Assembly: GCF_042683245.1 (NCBI RefSeq)
Contig: NZ_JBHUJB010000031.1
Coordinates: forward strand, 65,079 to 129,078
DNA: 64,000 nt
Reading direction: 5' to 3'
From: Rubritalea tangerina
GTDB lineage: Bacteria > Verrucomicrobiota > Verrucomicrobiia > Verrucomicrobiales > Akkermansiaceae
Within the stretch, counting starts at the first letter, position 1. Every line of letters starts with the position of its first letter. Positions 52,664 through 61,337 of this stretch are shown here, one piece after another. The notes below the pieces were generated by a model, which was not told the DNA's origin, did no database searches, and was given only the letters and a program-made list of their open reading frames with translations. The position numbers were made by a program, and so were the translations under genes.

Positions 52664-54142
52664 TTGGAAGGTTTGCACACTCAGGATTCTACACCATCAC
52701 CCTCAGAGGAGGGTGGTGAGATTAGGAGGCGTAAAGTACGCAAGAGAGTTAGGGTGGAAGAGCCTAAGCGCGGTCATAGGACTCGCCGCAAGTCAGCAAG
52801 AGGAGCAACTGCGCTAGAGAAGAGAAAGAAGCAGTGCTATCTGGTATGTGGCGTGTTTGGGGGTGTTTTCTTCTTGTTGCTATCTTTTTGTTTATCAATT
52901 GCTTATCACAATAGTAGTGCTTTCAAGGCTGAAGTCCTTGCGAGTATTGCCTCACAAACGGGTGGAGAGGTAAGTGTCAACCAAATGCGTTTTAGTCCGA
53001 CCCTCGGGACGGCAAGAGAGCTCGAGCTTGAGTGGGCTGAGGACGGAGGGATGTTTGATTACCTTAAGCTAGATAAGGTTAGAGCGAGCTATACCCCTAG
53101 TGGTTTTTTAGGGGCGAGTTGGGAGGCGCTGGAAATTACATCTGAGAAATCTATTTTTTCGTTAGCCTTAAGTGGTCGGGATCACTTTTTTCCTGAGGGT
53201 AATGGGGGAGGATTTGATGGGTTCACTGCTGATGGTTTTCGTAGTAGAGATGTGACCGTGTATGTGGATGGAAACGTTTTATTGGAGGAGAGTGTTGCTC
53301 AGTTTCATTGGGAGAATGATGGGCTTCGGCTCAGCATGTCTGGCGGTGACGTTGCATTGTTAGGGTGGGGTGGATATGTTTTGGATAATGCGTTTGTGCA
53401 GCCCGATCGCGATGGAAAAGAGAGTATCCATGCTCGGCTTATTAACATAAAGAACCGTGGTAGTTTGCAGCTTTCAGGGGCACTTTTGAGTGGTGAGGGA
53501 AAATTGGGTAGGTGGGATATTGCTGTGGAGAAGGTTGATGTAGGTGATATATTTCCCAGTGAATTTTTGGAGGTTATAGGGATGGTGGTAGACGAAGGTA
53601 CTGGTTGGATGCAAGTTACTGATGGAAGTGTAGGGATGGAGCTGGAATGCCAGATCAAGTCGATGGAGTTAGGTAGGTTACCGAGCTTTGCTCGGCTGGC
53701 TGAGAGTTTGAGGAGAAATTTATATAGGAGGCCAGCCTTTAGAAATGGTGGGAAATGTCGAATTGTGCAAGATTCGAAAGGTTGGTCTATTTCGAACATA
53801 GATGTGAGTGATGATGGGGTGTTAGCACTCAAGGGAGAGGTTATGTGTATGGATGGGAGGGTGAGCGGTGTGATAGAGATTGGTTTACCTTTAAACCTGA
53901 GAAAGAGCCTTCAGGGGAATTTTGTTGATGGAGCTTTTTCTAGAGAGAAGGATGGGTACTTATGGCAGGTGGTGAATATTAGTACTAATGATGAGGGAGA
54001 GGTAGTAGATGACCTATACAAGCTTTACAGTCGAGGTGAGGAAAAGGCTGTTATTGAGCAGTCAGTAGACACCGACACAAAAAGAGCTCCTAAGACACAG
54101 AGGGAGTTAGAAGAAGCTTTTGAGGAGATGATCGCAGAATGA
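52664..54142 (+). CDS. AsmA-like single-pass membrane protein of the secretin operon
   Basis: A 492-residue protein that begins with a basic, polar region (RRRKVRKRVRVEEPKRGHRTRRK) and one membrane helix near residues 60-85 (CYLVCGVFGGVFFLLLSFCLSIAYH), with the rest outside. The body is rich in beta strands with the AsmA/DUF3971-like pattern of repeated glycine strands. No cysteine pair or catalytic motif stands out. The start is TTG 52664, the only candidate before the helix; it is 43 bases after the secretin stop. It overlaps the following gene by four bases. AsmA-like membership is a fold guess from sequence texture and should be treated as low. Confidence 0.6.
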   Translation: MEGLHTQDSTPSPSEEGGEIRRRKVRKRVRVEEPKRGHRTRRKSARGATALEKRKKQCYLVCGVFGGVFFLLLSFCLSIAYHNSSAFKAEVLASIASQTGGEVSVNQMRFSPTLGTARELELEWAEDGGMFDYLKLDKVRASYTPSGFLGASWEALEITSEKSIFSLALSGRDHFFPEGNGGGFDGFTADGFRSRDVTVYVDGNVLLEESVAQFHWENDGLRLSMSGGDVALLGWGGYVLDNAFVQPDRDGKESIHARLINIKNRGSLQLSGALLSGEGKLGRWDIAVEKVDVGDIFPSEFLEVIGMVVDEGTGWMQVTDGSVGMELECQIKSMELGRLPSFARLAESLRRNLYRRPAFRNGGKCRIVQDSKGWSISNIDVSDDGVLALKGEVMCMDGRVSGVIEIGLPLNLRKSLQGNFVDGAFSREKDGYLWQVVNISTNDEGEVVDDLYKLYSRGEEKAVIEQSVDTDTKRAPKTQRELEEAFEEMIAE

Positions 54143-56103
54143 GGGTTGGGAATTTCGTATTGTGTGTGTGGGTTCTCTTCGCTGTTTTTCTTAGAGCTGA
54201 AGAGGGTGATGGATGGAGAGATGCTATAGCGTTAGAACATATCGAAGAGGTTCGAAAATCTCTAGATCACGGTAAGAAGTATTATTCAATAAGTTCTGCG
54301 ATCAGCGAGGAGCGTCTGAAATGGGTCGAGATGTGTTTGGATGATTTAAAGTTTCGTAAATTTGATGAACGTTATGATTACCAAGTGATAGAGAGTAAAG
54401 TGCTTGGGGACTTTTGTATGACAATCTTGATGGCGGAGGAAGATGGTGCGCCATTTGATGTAAACATCATGAGCTTAGGATTTTGTAGAATTGGGGGTGC
54501 TTGGAAAGCTGCTCCCGTTCTTGGTTCTTTTTTATTGGTGGACGAGAAGGGGTATTCAGCTGAGCGCGAGAAGTCTAAAATGGTTTTAAGGCAATGGGCT
54601 GAGAATAGATCAAGAAAGCATAGATTGATTGTAGCGAGTGAGAAGGAGAAGAGCCTGCTAGAGGAAGTGAAGAGGTATCAGGCTAATGATGCTGTTCTGA
54701 AGTCTGGCTCTAGAGAGGATGCTGTGGCGTTTTTTTTCAAGATGCTTCAGCGACGGGATATGGCGGGAATTCTGGCCAGTTCTGATATGCAGAGAGCATT
54801 TGTGAGTTCTTTGTTTAAGGAGGAGGAGAGTGTTTGGAGTGTGCTGTTAGGGAGTAGTTATTTGTATGCTATTTTACCTCAGGTAGAAGGTGAGGATATA
54901 GTGAGTGTGGCGCTATACCATCCGTATAATAAGAGTTTACAATCCGTTATGGAGTTAGGTGTGGAGCGTGAAGAGGGAAAGTGGGTTGTGGGGGTACCTA
55001 TGGGGTTGAGGTATGGAGAAGATGGGAAGTTGTTACTTAAACTACCGGGGCGAAGTGATTTACATCGAAGCAATCAAGGGTATATGGGGGACATCAGAAA
55101 GTCTGCATTAATGCATTTGGACTTGAAAGCTTATGAGAGTGAAGCGCAATGCTCTATGGCGGTTTTGAAGGCTATTGAGGTGGGGTCTTTCCAGAATTTC
55201 ATGAGTCTTATTGATTGGAAGGAATCATTCTTGGAGGGTGGGTTGGAGTTGTCGGAGGGGGATTTGGGTAGGTTGTATAGTAGGGCGTTAGCGAGGTGGA
55301 ATGAGTGGAGGAATCAAAAGTTTAGTAAGCGTGAGTATATGTTTCAGGTGGAGCAGGAGGGCGTATCGTTGCGCCTCATGGCGCGCTACTCTCCAGGTAG
55401 GCTAACGCGCTTTGAAGTATCAGAGGTGCTATTGGCAGAGGTTGAAAATAAAGGGTGGTTGTTGGTGCCGGAATTCCGGATAGCTGAAGAGGTTGATGAG
55501 GATGTCATTTCGCAAGTGACTTTAGCTGAGGCGAGGATGGGTGTTGAGAAGTCACAGTCGATCATGATTGCGAGCCTTACAAGAGAGGTGAAAATAGAAA
55601 GCGGGTACGAGTTTGAGGGGGAAGAGAAGATTCCAGACAAGCAGGTGGAGGAATTATATGAGGCGTATCGTACATGCATCGAGCAGGGAGAAATTCGGTC
55701 ATTGGGTACACTGGTGGCATGTTCTGAGGGGCAGGAAGAGAAATTACTAGAGGCTATTGGGCGTGATGTTAGGGCGCAGATGAGCACCCAGAGTTCAGTT
55801 GAATATTCAGAAGTTATCTCTGGAGAAAACATGGCTTGGGTGGTGATGCGAATAGAGTACCATCAGCAGGTGGACCCTGAGTTTATGGCATATCCGGTAG
55901 TGCGTAGTGCTGAGGGGCTCAAGATTCTTCCACAGTATCTTTATTATTATGAGCACGGTGGGGGACAGGTGATCGTGAATACACCAGTTTTGCGCAGGAT
56001 CAAGGAGGTGGAAGGCGAAGAATTCCTACTTGCTTATCAGGCGTTGCGAGCCAAATTTAATCAGTTAGTAGATTCAGAAATTGATAAGAATGACAACGAG
56101 TAA
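54139..56103 (+). CDS. exported protein with repeated NTF2-like modules, unknown function
   Basis: I do not recognise this 654-residue protein. A signal peptide (MRVGNFVLCVWVLFAVFLRAEE, about 1-20) opens it. The rest seems to be four related units of about 130-180 residues. Each starts with a helix pair and ends in a strand with an aromatic-Pro phrase (WKAAPVLGSFLLV, WVVGVPMGLR, WLLVPEFRIAEE, LKILPQYLYYYE), suggesting tandem NTF2/cystatin-like domains. It is rich in Glu, Lys and Arg. It overlaps the AsmA-like gene (ATGA) and runs into the MoxR start by 14 bases, so coordinated expression is nearly certain. Confidence 0.62.
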   Translation: MRVGNFVLCVWVLFAVFLRAEEGDGWRDAIALEHIEEVRKSLDHGKKYYSISSAISEERLKWVEMCLDDLKFRKFDERYDYQVIESKVLGDFCMTILMAEEDGAPFDVNIMSLGFCRIGGAWKAAPVLGSFLLVDEKGYSAEREKSKMVLRQWAENRSRKHRLIVASEKEKSLLEEVKRYQANDAVLKSGSREDAVAFFFKMLQRRDMAGILASSDMQRAFVSSLFKEEESVWSVLLGSSYLYAILPQVEGEDIVSVALYHPYNKSLQSVMELGVEREEGKWVVGVPMGLRYGEDGKLLLKLPGRSDLHRSNQGYMGDIRKSALMHLDLKAYESEAQCSMAVLKAIEVGSFQNFMSLIDWKESFLEGGLELSEGDLGRLYSRALARWNEWRNQKFSKREYMFQVEQEGVSLRLMARYSPGRLTRFEVSEVLLAEVENKGWLLVPEFRIAEEVDEDVISQVTLAEARMGVEKSQSIMIASLTREVKIESGYEFEGEEKIPDKQVEELYEAYRTCIEQGEIRSLGTLVACSEGQEEKLLEAIGRDVRAQMSTQSSVEYSEVISGENMAWVVMRIEYHQQVDPEFMAYPVVRSAEGLKILPQYLYYYEHGGGQVIVNTPVLRRIKEVEGEEFLLAYQALRAKFNQLVDSEIDKNDNE

Positions 56104-57049
56104 AGCAAGCGGAGTGGTGAGTGAAGTCGGCAATGTTATTGAAGAAGCCGTTAGGAAGGTGGTACGAGGTCAAGAAGGTCTTATTCGCAAGTTAGTCTGC
56201 TGTTTGGGAGCTGGTGGGCATGTGCTTCTGGAAGACTATCCAGGGACAGGCAAGACGACTTTGGCGAAGGCCTTGGCAGGGGCGATAGGTGGAGCAGATT
56301 TTCAGCGTATTCAGTTTACGCCTGACTTATTGCCATCTGACATTCTTGGAGTATCGATACTCAACCCTCGGACAGGGGAGTTTAGTTTTCACAGGGGGCC
56401 GATATTTTCGAATATTTTACTAGGTGATGAGATTAACCGAGCTTCACCAAGGACTCAGAGTGCATTGTTAGAGGTGATGGCTGAAAAGCAAGCTACTGTG
56501 GAGGGAGTGCGTCATGCAATGGAAGGTTTATTTTTTGTCATAGCGACTCAGAACCCAGTGGAGTTTCGCGGAACATACCCATTGCCTGAGGCGCAGATGG
56601 ATCGTTTTGCGATGCAATGTTCATTGGGGTATGTTGGTGTGGAGGAGGAGGTTTCAATTTTAACTGATCAGCAAGGGGTCGTACATCCTGTGGATTCCAT
56701 TGAGACGGTGGTGAGTCAATTAGAGGTAGTTGAGTGGCAAGCTCGGGTGGCGAAGGTTGCAATTAGTGATGAGCTCAAGCATTACATTGTATCGCTCTGT
56801 GCGGCTACGCGTGAGCACGAGTTGGTAAAATTGGCCGCGAGCCCCAGGGCGTCGATAGCGCTGATGAAGGTCTCGCAGGCTATGAGCCTGATGTTAGGTC
56901 AAGATTTCGTGACTCCAGAGATTATTCAATCTGTGGCTGGGGATGTGATTGCGCATCGTTTGGTTGTTGATCATGAGGCCAAGTATTCGGGGCATTCAGG
57001 AAGAAGTATAGTGGATGAATTGTTAGCTTCACATCCGGTGCCGAGTTAG
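56090..57049 (+). CDS. MoxR family AAA+ ATPase
   Basis: A 319-residue AAA+ ATPase of the MoxR group, which assemble or remodel protein complexes and are typically paired with DUF58 or VWA proteins. Walker A is in DYPGTGKTTLAKAL, Walker B in LLGDEINRASPRTQSALLEVM, sensor 1 in FVIATQNPVE, and the arginine-finger region EAQMDRF is in place. I use ATG 56090 (MTTSKASG), which overlaps the end of the upstream gene by 14 bases; TTG 56081 is possible. DUF58 follows 21 bases later. No VWA-domain protein is in the visible operon. Confidence 0.95.
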   Translation: MTTSKASGVVSEVGNVIEEAVRKVVRGQEGLIRKLVCCLGAGGHVLLEDYPGTGKTTLAKALAGAIGGADFQRIQFTPDLLPSDILGVSILNPRTGEFSFHRGPIFSNILLGDEINRASPRTQSALLEVMAEKQATVEGVRHAMEGLFFVIATQNPVEFRGTYPLPEAQMDRFAMQCSLGYVGVEEEVSILTDQQGVVHPVDSIETVVSQLEVVEWQARVAKVAISDELKHYIVSLCAATREHELVKLAASPRASIALMKVSQAMSLMLGQDFVTPEIIQSVAGDVIAHRLVVDHEAKYSGHSGRSIVDELLASHPVPS

Positions 57050-57070
57050 AGGTATGAGGTGAGTGGATGA

Positions 57071-58444
57071 ATGAGAAGGCGCGTACAGAATAGGCTCTAT
57101 CGGCTTTATCGATTTGGGTCGAAAGCGAGTTTTGAGTTAGGGCAGAGGATCACGCCTTTTGGGTGGATGGTGATTATAGGATGTCCCTTCATCGGCTTTG
57201 TGACGGCGATGTATCCACGGGACACACTGTTTCGTTTATTGGCGATCTACTTTGCTGTGATAGGAGTGGCGTTGATAGGTGCGTGGTTAAGGCGAGCGAA
57301 GATAAGAGTGCGTCGGTATTTACCTCGTTATGCTACAGTTGGTGAGAGGCTGGAGTATACGGTCAGGTATGAGAATTTGACACGGTTTGTGTTACGCAAT
57401 TTTTACTTAAACGAGTTGGCGCCCGATCCGATTCCGAGTCGTGAGTTATTTTTACATTCGACTGAGCCAGGTGAAGAATTGCGCAACACCTTTGACCAGA
57501 CATTTGTAGCGTATCGATGGATGTGGATGATCAGGCGCAGGTTATTATTAAAGTCCGAAGCTGTATTGGCGGAGCCGGTGGGTGGAAAGATGAGTGGGAC
57601 AGTGAGGGTGTCATTTCTACCGATTCGGCGTGGGGTGATACAGCTTGAGCGTATGAGGGTGGTGTTGCCTGATCCGCTGGGGTGTTTTCAGAGGTCGTGG
57701 AGAGTGGAACAGGAGAAGGATACTGTGATTGTTTTGCCGAAGCGTTATCGTTTTGCAGGATTTCAGATAGATGGAGAATCCCGCAGTCAATTGGGGGGAG
57801 ATTCGAGTTCCTCGGTGGCGGGGCAGAGTGGTGAGTTTGTTTCACTACGTGAGTATCGTCCTGGTGACCCACCCAAGCATATTCATTGGCCGAGTTGGGG
57901 GAAGACCGGCAAGCCAATCATCAAGGAATATGAGGATGTATTTTTCCCTCGCTATGGACTGGTATTGGATACAGTTGTGAAGGCTGAGATGGAGCGCGTG
58001 TTTGAGGAGGCTATTTCGATAGCTGCGACCTTTGCGAGCAGTGTGGATACTGAGCAATCTCTTTTGGATTTGATGTTTGTTCAGCAGGGGGCGCAGGTCC
58101 ATACGGTGGGTAAAAATGTGGAGAGAGTGGACAAGATGCTTGAGGTATTGGCGGGCTTAGATATGGAGACGAGCCCTGAGTGGGACGAGCTGGTTAAGAT
58201 GGTGTTGAAGCATGCTGAGGCGATGACGACTTGTATCGTGGTATTGTGTTCGCTGGATGAGGAGCGGGTGGAGTTTCTTGAACGTTTGGCAGCCAGCGGA
58301 GTGAGTCTCTCAGTGCTTTTAGTGGTAGATGAAGGGGCCGAGGGGCATGGGGGGGAGAGTGCAGGGAGTGTGAGAGTGACACGCGTGTCGGTGCATCAGG
58401 TGGAAGCTGGCTTAGAGCAATTGAGTGGAGCTCGGTCGAGTTGA
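57071..58444 (+). CDS. DUF58 domain-containing membrane protein
   Basis: A 457-residue protein usually encoded after MoxR. Two adjacent hydrophobic segments near residues 32-70 (GWMVIIGCPFIGFVTAM, LLAIYFAVIGVALIGAWL) anchor it, then a beta-rich region follows and the DUF58 signature REYRPGDPPKHIHWPSWGKT at about 257-276. The C-terminal 180 residues look like a VWA-type alpha/beta fold (RYGLVLDT as first strand, CIVVLCSLDE later). MoxR-DUF58 pairs are thought to act in envelope protein maturation. It is the last gene of the secretin operon; about 100 bases separate it from the ferredoxin gene. Confidence 0.92.
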   Translation: MRRRVQNRLYRLYRFGSKASFELGQRITPFGWMVIIGCPFIGFVTAMYPRDTLFRLLAIYFAVIGVALIGAWLRRAKIRVRRYLPRYATVGERLEYTVRYENLTRFVLRNFYLNELAPDPIPSRELFLHSTEPGEELRNTFDQTFVAYRWMWMIRRRLLLKSEAVLAEPVGGKMSGTVRVSFLPIRRGVIQLERMRVVLPDPLGCFQRSWRVEQEKDTVIVLPKRYRFAGFQIDGESRSQLGGDSSSSVAGQSGEFVSLREYRPGDPPKHIHWPSWGKTGKPIIKEYEDVFFPRYGLVLDTVVKAEMERVFEEAISIAATFASSVDTEQSLLDLMFVQQGAQVHTVGKNVERVDKMLEVLAGLDMETSPEWDELVKMVLKHAEAMTTCIVVLCSLDEERVEFLERLAASGVSLSVLLVVDEGAEGHGGESAGSVRVTRVSVHQVEAGLEQLSGARSS

Positions 58445-58546
58445 GTTCAGTGGCTGGTAGTCTCAATAATGGCAAATCGGCTTCAAAAATAGTTGCGCAT
58501 TTGAATTTAGGCCGTTAGCAGTGACTGCAACACAGAAAAACGAATT

Positions 58547-58783
58547 ATGGCAGACAAGGAAGATAAGAATCCAGAGAACGTAGGCGGCGAATTCTACGTC
58601 GATAGCCAGTGCATTGATTGTGATCTTTGCCGTGAGACAGCGCCAAACAACTTCACTCGTGAAGATGACGAGGGTTATTCCTATGTATACAAGCAGCCTG
58701 AGAATGACGAGGAGCGTGAGCAATGCGTTGAGGCTATGGAAGGTTGCCCTGTAGAGGCAATCGGTGAAGATGGGGCAGAGTAA
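58547..58783 (+). CDS. single-cluster 4Fe-4S ferredoxin
   Basis: A 78-residue acidic ferredoxin. CIDCDLC with a later GCPVEAI gives the four Cys ligands of one [4Fe-4S] cluster; an extra Cys (EQCVEAMEGC) may form the disulfide seen in Thermotoga or Bacillus-type monocluster ferredoxins. It carries electrons for cytosolic redox enzymes; the partner is unknown. It lies after the DUF58 gene and its stop overlaps the start of the DciA-like gene by 14 bases. Confidence 0.92.
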   Translation: MADKEDKNPENVGGEFYVDSQCIDCDLCRETAPNNFTREDDEGYSYVYKQPENDEEREQCVEAMEGCPVEAIGEDGAE

Positions 58784-59171
58784 GGATCCATCACGAAAAA
58801 GAGCACTCCCGCACACGATGAAGTGGTTGCGGGAGCTTACATTGCGCCAATGGCGTCATGGGGATCCGGTGCCGGATCCGAATCGAAACATTCACACGGC
58901 TTCAGAGCATCTGGAGAGTTTGCTGAAGGAGGTTGGAGTTCAGGGGGGGATGGATGAGGAACGGCTGCGCCAGGCTTGGACTAAAGTGGCGGGTGATTTT
59001 GTGGCAAAACATGCTGAGCCTGAGTCTCTGAAAAGAGGTGTGCTTGTCTTGAAAGTGGTTCAGCCTTCTATGCGGTTCCATTTGGAGCAGATGAAGGGAA
59101 AATTGCTGAAGAATTTGAGAGATGAGCTCGGTGAGGGCGTGGTGAAGCAAGTGCGATTCAAGGTCGGCTAA
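58770..59171 (+). CDS. DUF721 family protein, DciA-like
   Basis: A protein of about 133 residues with the DUF721 core from about 35 on (LESLLKEVGVQGGMDEERLRQAWTKVAGDFVAKHAEPESLKRG, then VLKVVQPSMRFHLEQMKGKLL). DciA proteins load the replicative helicase DnaB in bacteria lacking DnaC. The start is unclear: ATG 58770 overlaps the ferredoxin gene by 14 bases; ATG 58818 (MKWLREL) is the alternative, and a GTG at 58764 a third. I list the longer ATG. Both KH-like and tail regions are present, so the gene looks intact. Confidence 0.85.
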   Translation: MGQSKDPSRKRALPHTMKWLRELTLRQWRHGDPVPDPNRNIHTASEHLESLLKEVGVQGGMDEERLRQAWTKVAGDFVAKHAEPESLKRGVLVLKVVQPSMRFHLEQMKGKLLKNLRDELGEGVVKQVRFKVG

Positions 59172-59302
59172 TGTGGGGGAGGTCCGATCCCAGATGAAGA
59201 GAGGGTAGGCGATAGCAGAGGGGGAAGAGTGCGCTAAGCGAGATGGCTGTGCGTTGTTTTTGATGGGTTGCCAAGTAGGGGATTCGGGGCTATGGAGCTG
59301 GT

Positions 59303-59965
59303 GTGAGCAAGCAGCGATGGGATTGGATATTTGATTGGTCAGGGACCCTAGTGGACGACATGGCTTTGGTGGTGTGTGCCACGAACCACGTGATGCGCCA
59401 GTACGGAAAGCCAGAGTGGGATAGAGAGGCTTTTCGACGTCATTTTAGTTTACCCTATGAAGCATTTTATGAGGAATATGTCCCAGGGGTGGCCTTGGAA
59501 GAGATCGAGCAACATTTTCGCGAGGGCTTTGCCTTGTCGAAGGAAGAGGTGCCGGTGCTAGAGCACGCGCGTGATTTTCTAGACTATTTGGCGCGGAGAG
59601 GAGACCGGATGTATGTGCTGACGAGCATGTGTGCAAAGGCTTTTGAGGAACAGGTGGTATCGCTAGGGTTAGAGCATTTCTTTGAGGCACGCTATGCTGG
59701 AGTGCTCGATAAGCGTGAGAGGATTGGGGAGATTATTGAGAGGCATGGTATGCAGGAAGAGCGCACCATTTTTGTTGGGGATATGACGCATGACGTCGAA
59801 ACTGCCCATCATGGAGGGGTGCACTCGGTAGGGGTCTTGACTGGATATAATCATCGCGAAGTGTTGGAGGCGGTGCATCCGAGTGTCTTAGCAAACGACC
59901 TAGAAGACTTAAGGAATATGCTCGAGAGTGATCAGAGCTGGGAGCAACTTGTTGAGAAGGTATGA
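59303..59965 (+). CDS. HAD superfamily hydrolase with Ser in the DxDGT motif
   Basis: A 220-residue Rossmannoid HAD protein close in form to phosphoglycolate phosphatases: cap domain after residue 20 (LVVCATNHVMRQYG), motif II in VLTSMCAK, Lys in KRERIGEII and acidic motif GDMTHDVE. Motif I reads DWSGTLVDD, so the usual second Asp is Ser; phosphonoacetaldehyde hydrolases have Ala there. Phosphatase activity could be weak or different. GTG 59303 is the start. It overlaps folB by four bases (ATGA). Possibly it dephosphorylates the dihydroneopterin precursor, a guess from its neighbour. Confidence 0.85.
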   Translation: MSKQRWDWIFDWSGTLVDDMALVVCATNHVMRQYGKPEWDREAFRRHFSLPYEAFYEEYVPGVALEEIEQHFREGFALSKEEVPVLEHARDFLDYLARRGDRMYVLTSMCAKAFEEQVVSLGLEHFFEARYAGVLDKRERIGEIIERHGMQEERTIFVGDMTHDVETAHHGGVHSVGVLTGYNHREVLEAVHPSVLANDLEDLRNMLESDQSWEQLVEKV

Positions 59966-60321
59966 AAGACACAATTATCATCAAAGGCCTAGAGGTTGAA
60001 TTATTTATTGGGGTGCCGGATGAAGAACGTGCAGCACCTCAAATCCTGAAGTTGCATTTGGAATTGGTACCGGAGAATGGCTTTTCTAATCTCGGAGACG
60101 CTATCGAGAAGACTGTCAATTATTACGAGGTAGCACAGCGGGTGAAGGAGCTGGGGGCTGAGCGTCCGAGGAAGCTCATTGAGACATTTACCGAGGAAGT
60201 GGCCGCAGTGGTGTTGAGTGAATTTGCGGTGTTAGAAGTGACCTTAGAAATTGAGAAGTTTATTCTCCCCGACACTGATTTCGTCGGTTTACGGATGTGG
60301 CGCTCAAGAGTGAGTGGATGA
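59962..60321 (+). CDS. folB: dihydroneopterin aldolase
   Basis: FolB cleaves dihydroneopterin to 6-hydroxymethyl-dihydropterin in folate synthesis. At 119 residues it has the family pattern: ELFIGVPDEERAAPQ, the Tyr/Asn region TVNYYEVAQRV, and LIETFTEEVAAVVL with the pterin-binding Glu. It follows the HAD gene with an ATGA overlap and overlaps the convergent RsuA-like gene by 18 bases at its end. Other folate genes are absent. Proteins of this small family can be mixed with FolX, but the sequence fits FolB. Confidence 0.92.
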   Translation: MKDTIIIKGLEVELFIGVPDEERAAPQILKLHLELVPENGFSNLGDAIEKTVNYYEVAQRVKELGAERPRKLIETFTEEVAAVVLSEFAVLEVTLEIEKFILPDTDFVGLRMWRSRVSG

Positions 60322-60999
60322 CCAGATCACTTGTTTGTTAATTCGTTTGTAGGCACCAGGTGGCAGGTCACCTAGTTCTAATGCTCCAATTTGTTTTCTA
60401 TGGAGGTTGAGGACTTTGTTGTCGATGGCGTGAAACATCCTCTTAATTTGGTGGTAGCGACCTTCAAAGAGGGTGATGGTAGCATCGTGTGAGCTGAGTG
60501 GGGTAAGTTCTACGGGAGCTGTGGTAAGGTCTTCGTAGGCAAAGTAGATTCCACGGGAGAAGATTTCTGCAGCATCGGGTCTCAGCGGGTCACGTAGATG
60601 GATTTGATAGATTTTAGGGATCTTTTTTTCGGGTTCGGTGAGTGAGCGAGACCAGCGTCCATCATTAGTGAGTAGGAGTAGCCCTGTGGATGCTCGATCG
60701 AGTCGGCCTGCAATGTGGAGCTCACTGGCAAAGCTTTCTTTGATGAGGTCGATAACGGTCGGGTGCTCGGGGTCGGTGGTGGCGCTGAGGTAACCAGGAG
60801 GCTTATGAAGCATCAGATAGATTGCTTCTTTTTGTTGAAGTACAGAATCGTTTAGAGTGACAGTGGTGAACTGGTCAACCTCCTGGCGGTGGTGGTGCGC
60901 GGGTTTGCCGTCAACGGTGACATCCCCCGCATCGATGTGCTGGCGTACGGCTTTTTTACCGAGACGAGTTTTATGGGAGAGGAAGCGATCGAGTCGCAT
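60304..60999 (-). CDS. RsuA/RluB-type rRNA pseudouridine synthase
   Basis: A 231-residue pseudouridine synthase with an N-terminal S4 RNA-binding domain (MRLDRFLSHKTRLGKKAVRQ), KPPGYLSATTD, and the catalytic GRLDRAS with D101. LFEGRYHQIKRMFHAI is the later family block. The single-domain length and the MRLD start are closer to RsuA (16S position 516) than to RluB, but subfamily calls need a tree. Its last 18 bases overlap the end of folB on the opposite strand. It lies at the start of a minus-strand cluster with the glycine-zipper and EF-hand genes. Confidence 0.9.
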   Translation of the reverse strand: MRLDRFLSHKTRLGKKAVRQHIDAGDVTVDGKPAHHHRQEVDQFTTVTLNDSVLQQKEAIYLMLHKPPGYLSATTDPEHPTVIDLIKESFASELHIAGRLDRASTGLLLLTNDGRWSRSLTEPEKKIPKIYQIHLRDPLRPDAAEIFSRGIYFAYEDLTTAPVELTPLSSHDATITLFEGRYHQIKRMFHAIDNKVLNLHRKQIGALELGDLPPGAYKRINKQVIWSSTHS

Positions 61000-61031
61000 G
61001 GCCGGTAGATTTGGAGTGGTGGCGCTGTGTG

Positions 61032-61328
61032 TTAGAAGCGGTAGCCCATAGAGCCGCTGGAGCGTGATTGGGTGTTGCCTGACTGTGCTCTACTGGGGGT
61101 GCCGGCTTTGGGGTAGTAGCCGTATTGAGAGTCACCTGTAGCGGTAGAAGCTCCGAGGAGTCCAGTGACAGCAGCACCCGCTGCTGCGCCAGACCAGCCG
61201 CCCATAAGGCCACCCACTCCGGCACCGAGGGACCCGCCTTTTACAGCTCGGCTGGTTTGTTCGGGTGTGCTGCAGTTGGTGGCAGAGATTGAGAGGATGG
61301 CTAATAAGGTTGAGGTACGTAAGCGCAT
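61032..61328 (-). CDS. small glycine-zipper lipoprotein
   Basis: A 98-residue exported protein. The signal peptide ends in SATNC (Cys19), an imperfect lipobox. Residues 30-60 form a glycine zipper (GGSLGAGVGGLMGGWSGAAAG) of the sort found in OmpA-associated and SmpA-like envelope proteins, predicted to form a tight helix hairpin. The tail is Ser/Gly/Tyr-rich. No catalytic motif. It lies 9 bases after the EF-hand gene stop, reading in the same direction, so the two may be cotranscribed. Confidence 0.72.
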   Translation of the reverse strand: MRLRTSTLLAILSISATNCSTPEQTSRAVKGGSLGAGVGGLMGGWSGAAAGAAVTGLLGASTATGDSQYGYYPKAGTPSRAQSGNTQSRSSGSMGYRF

Positions 61329-61337
61329 CGCATGAAA

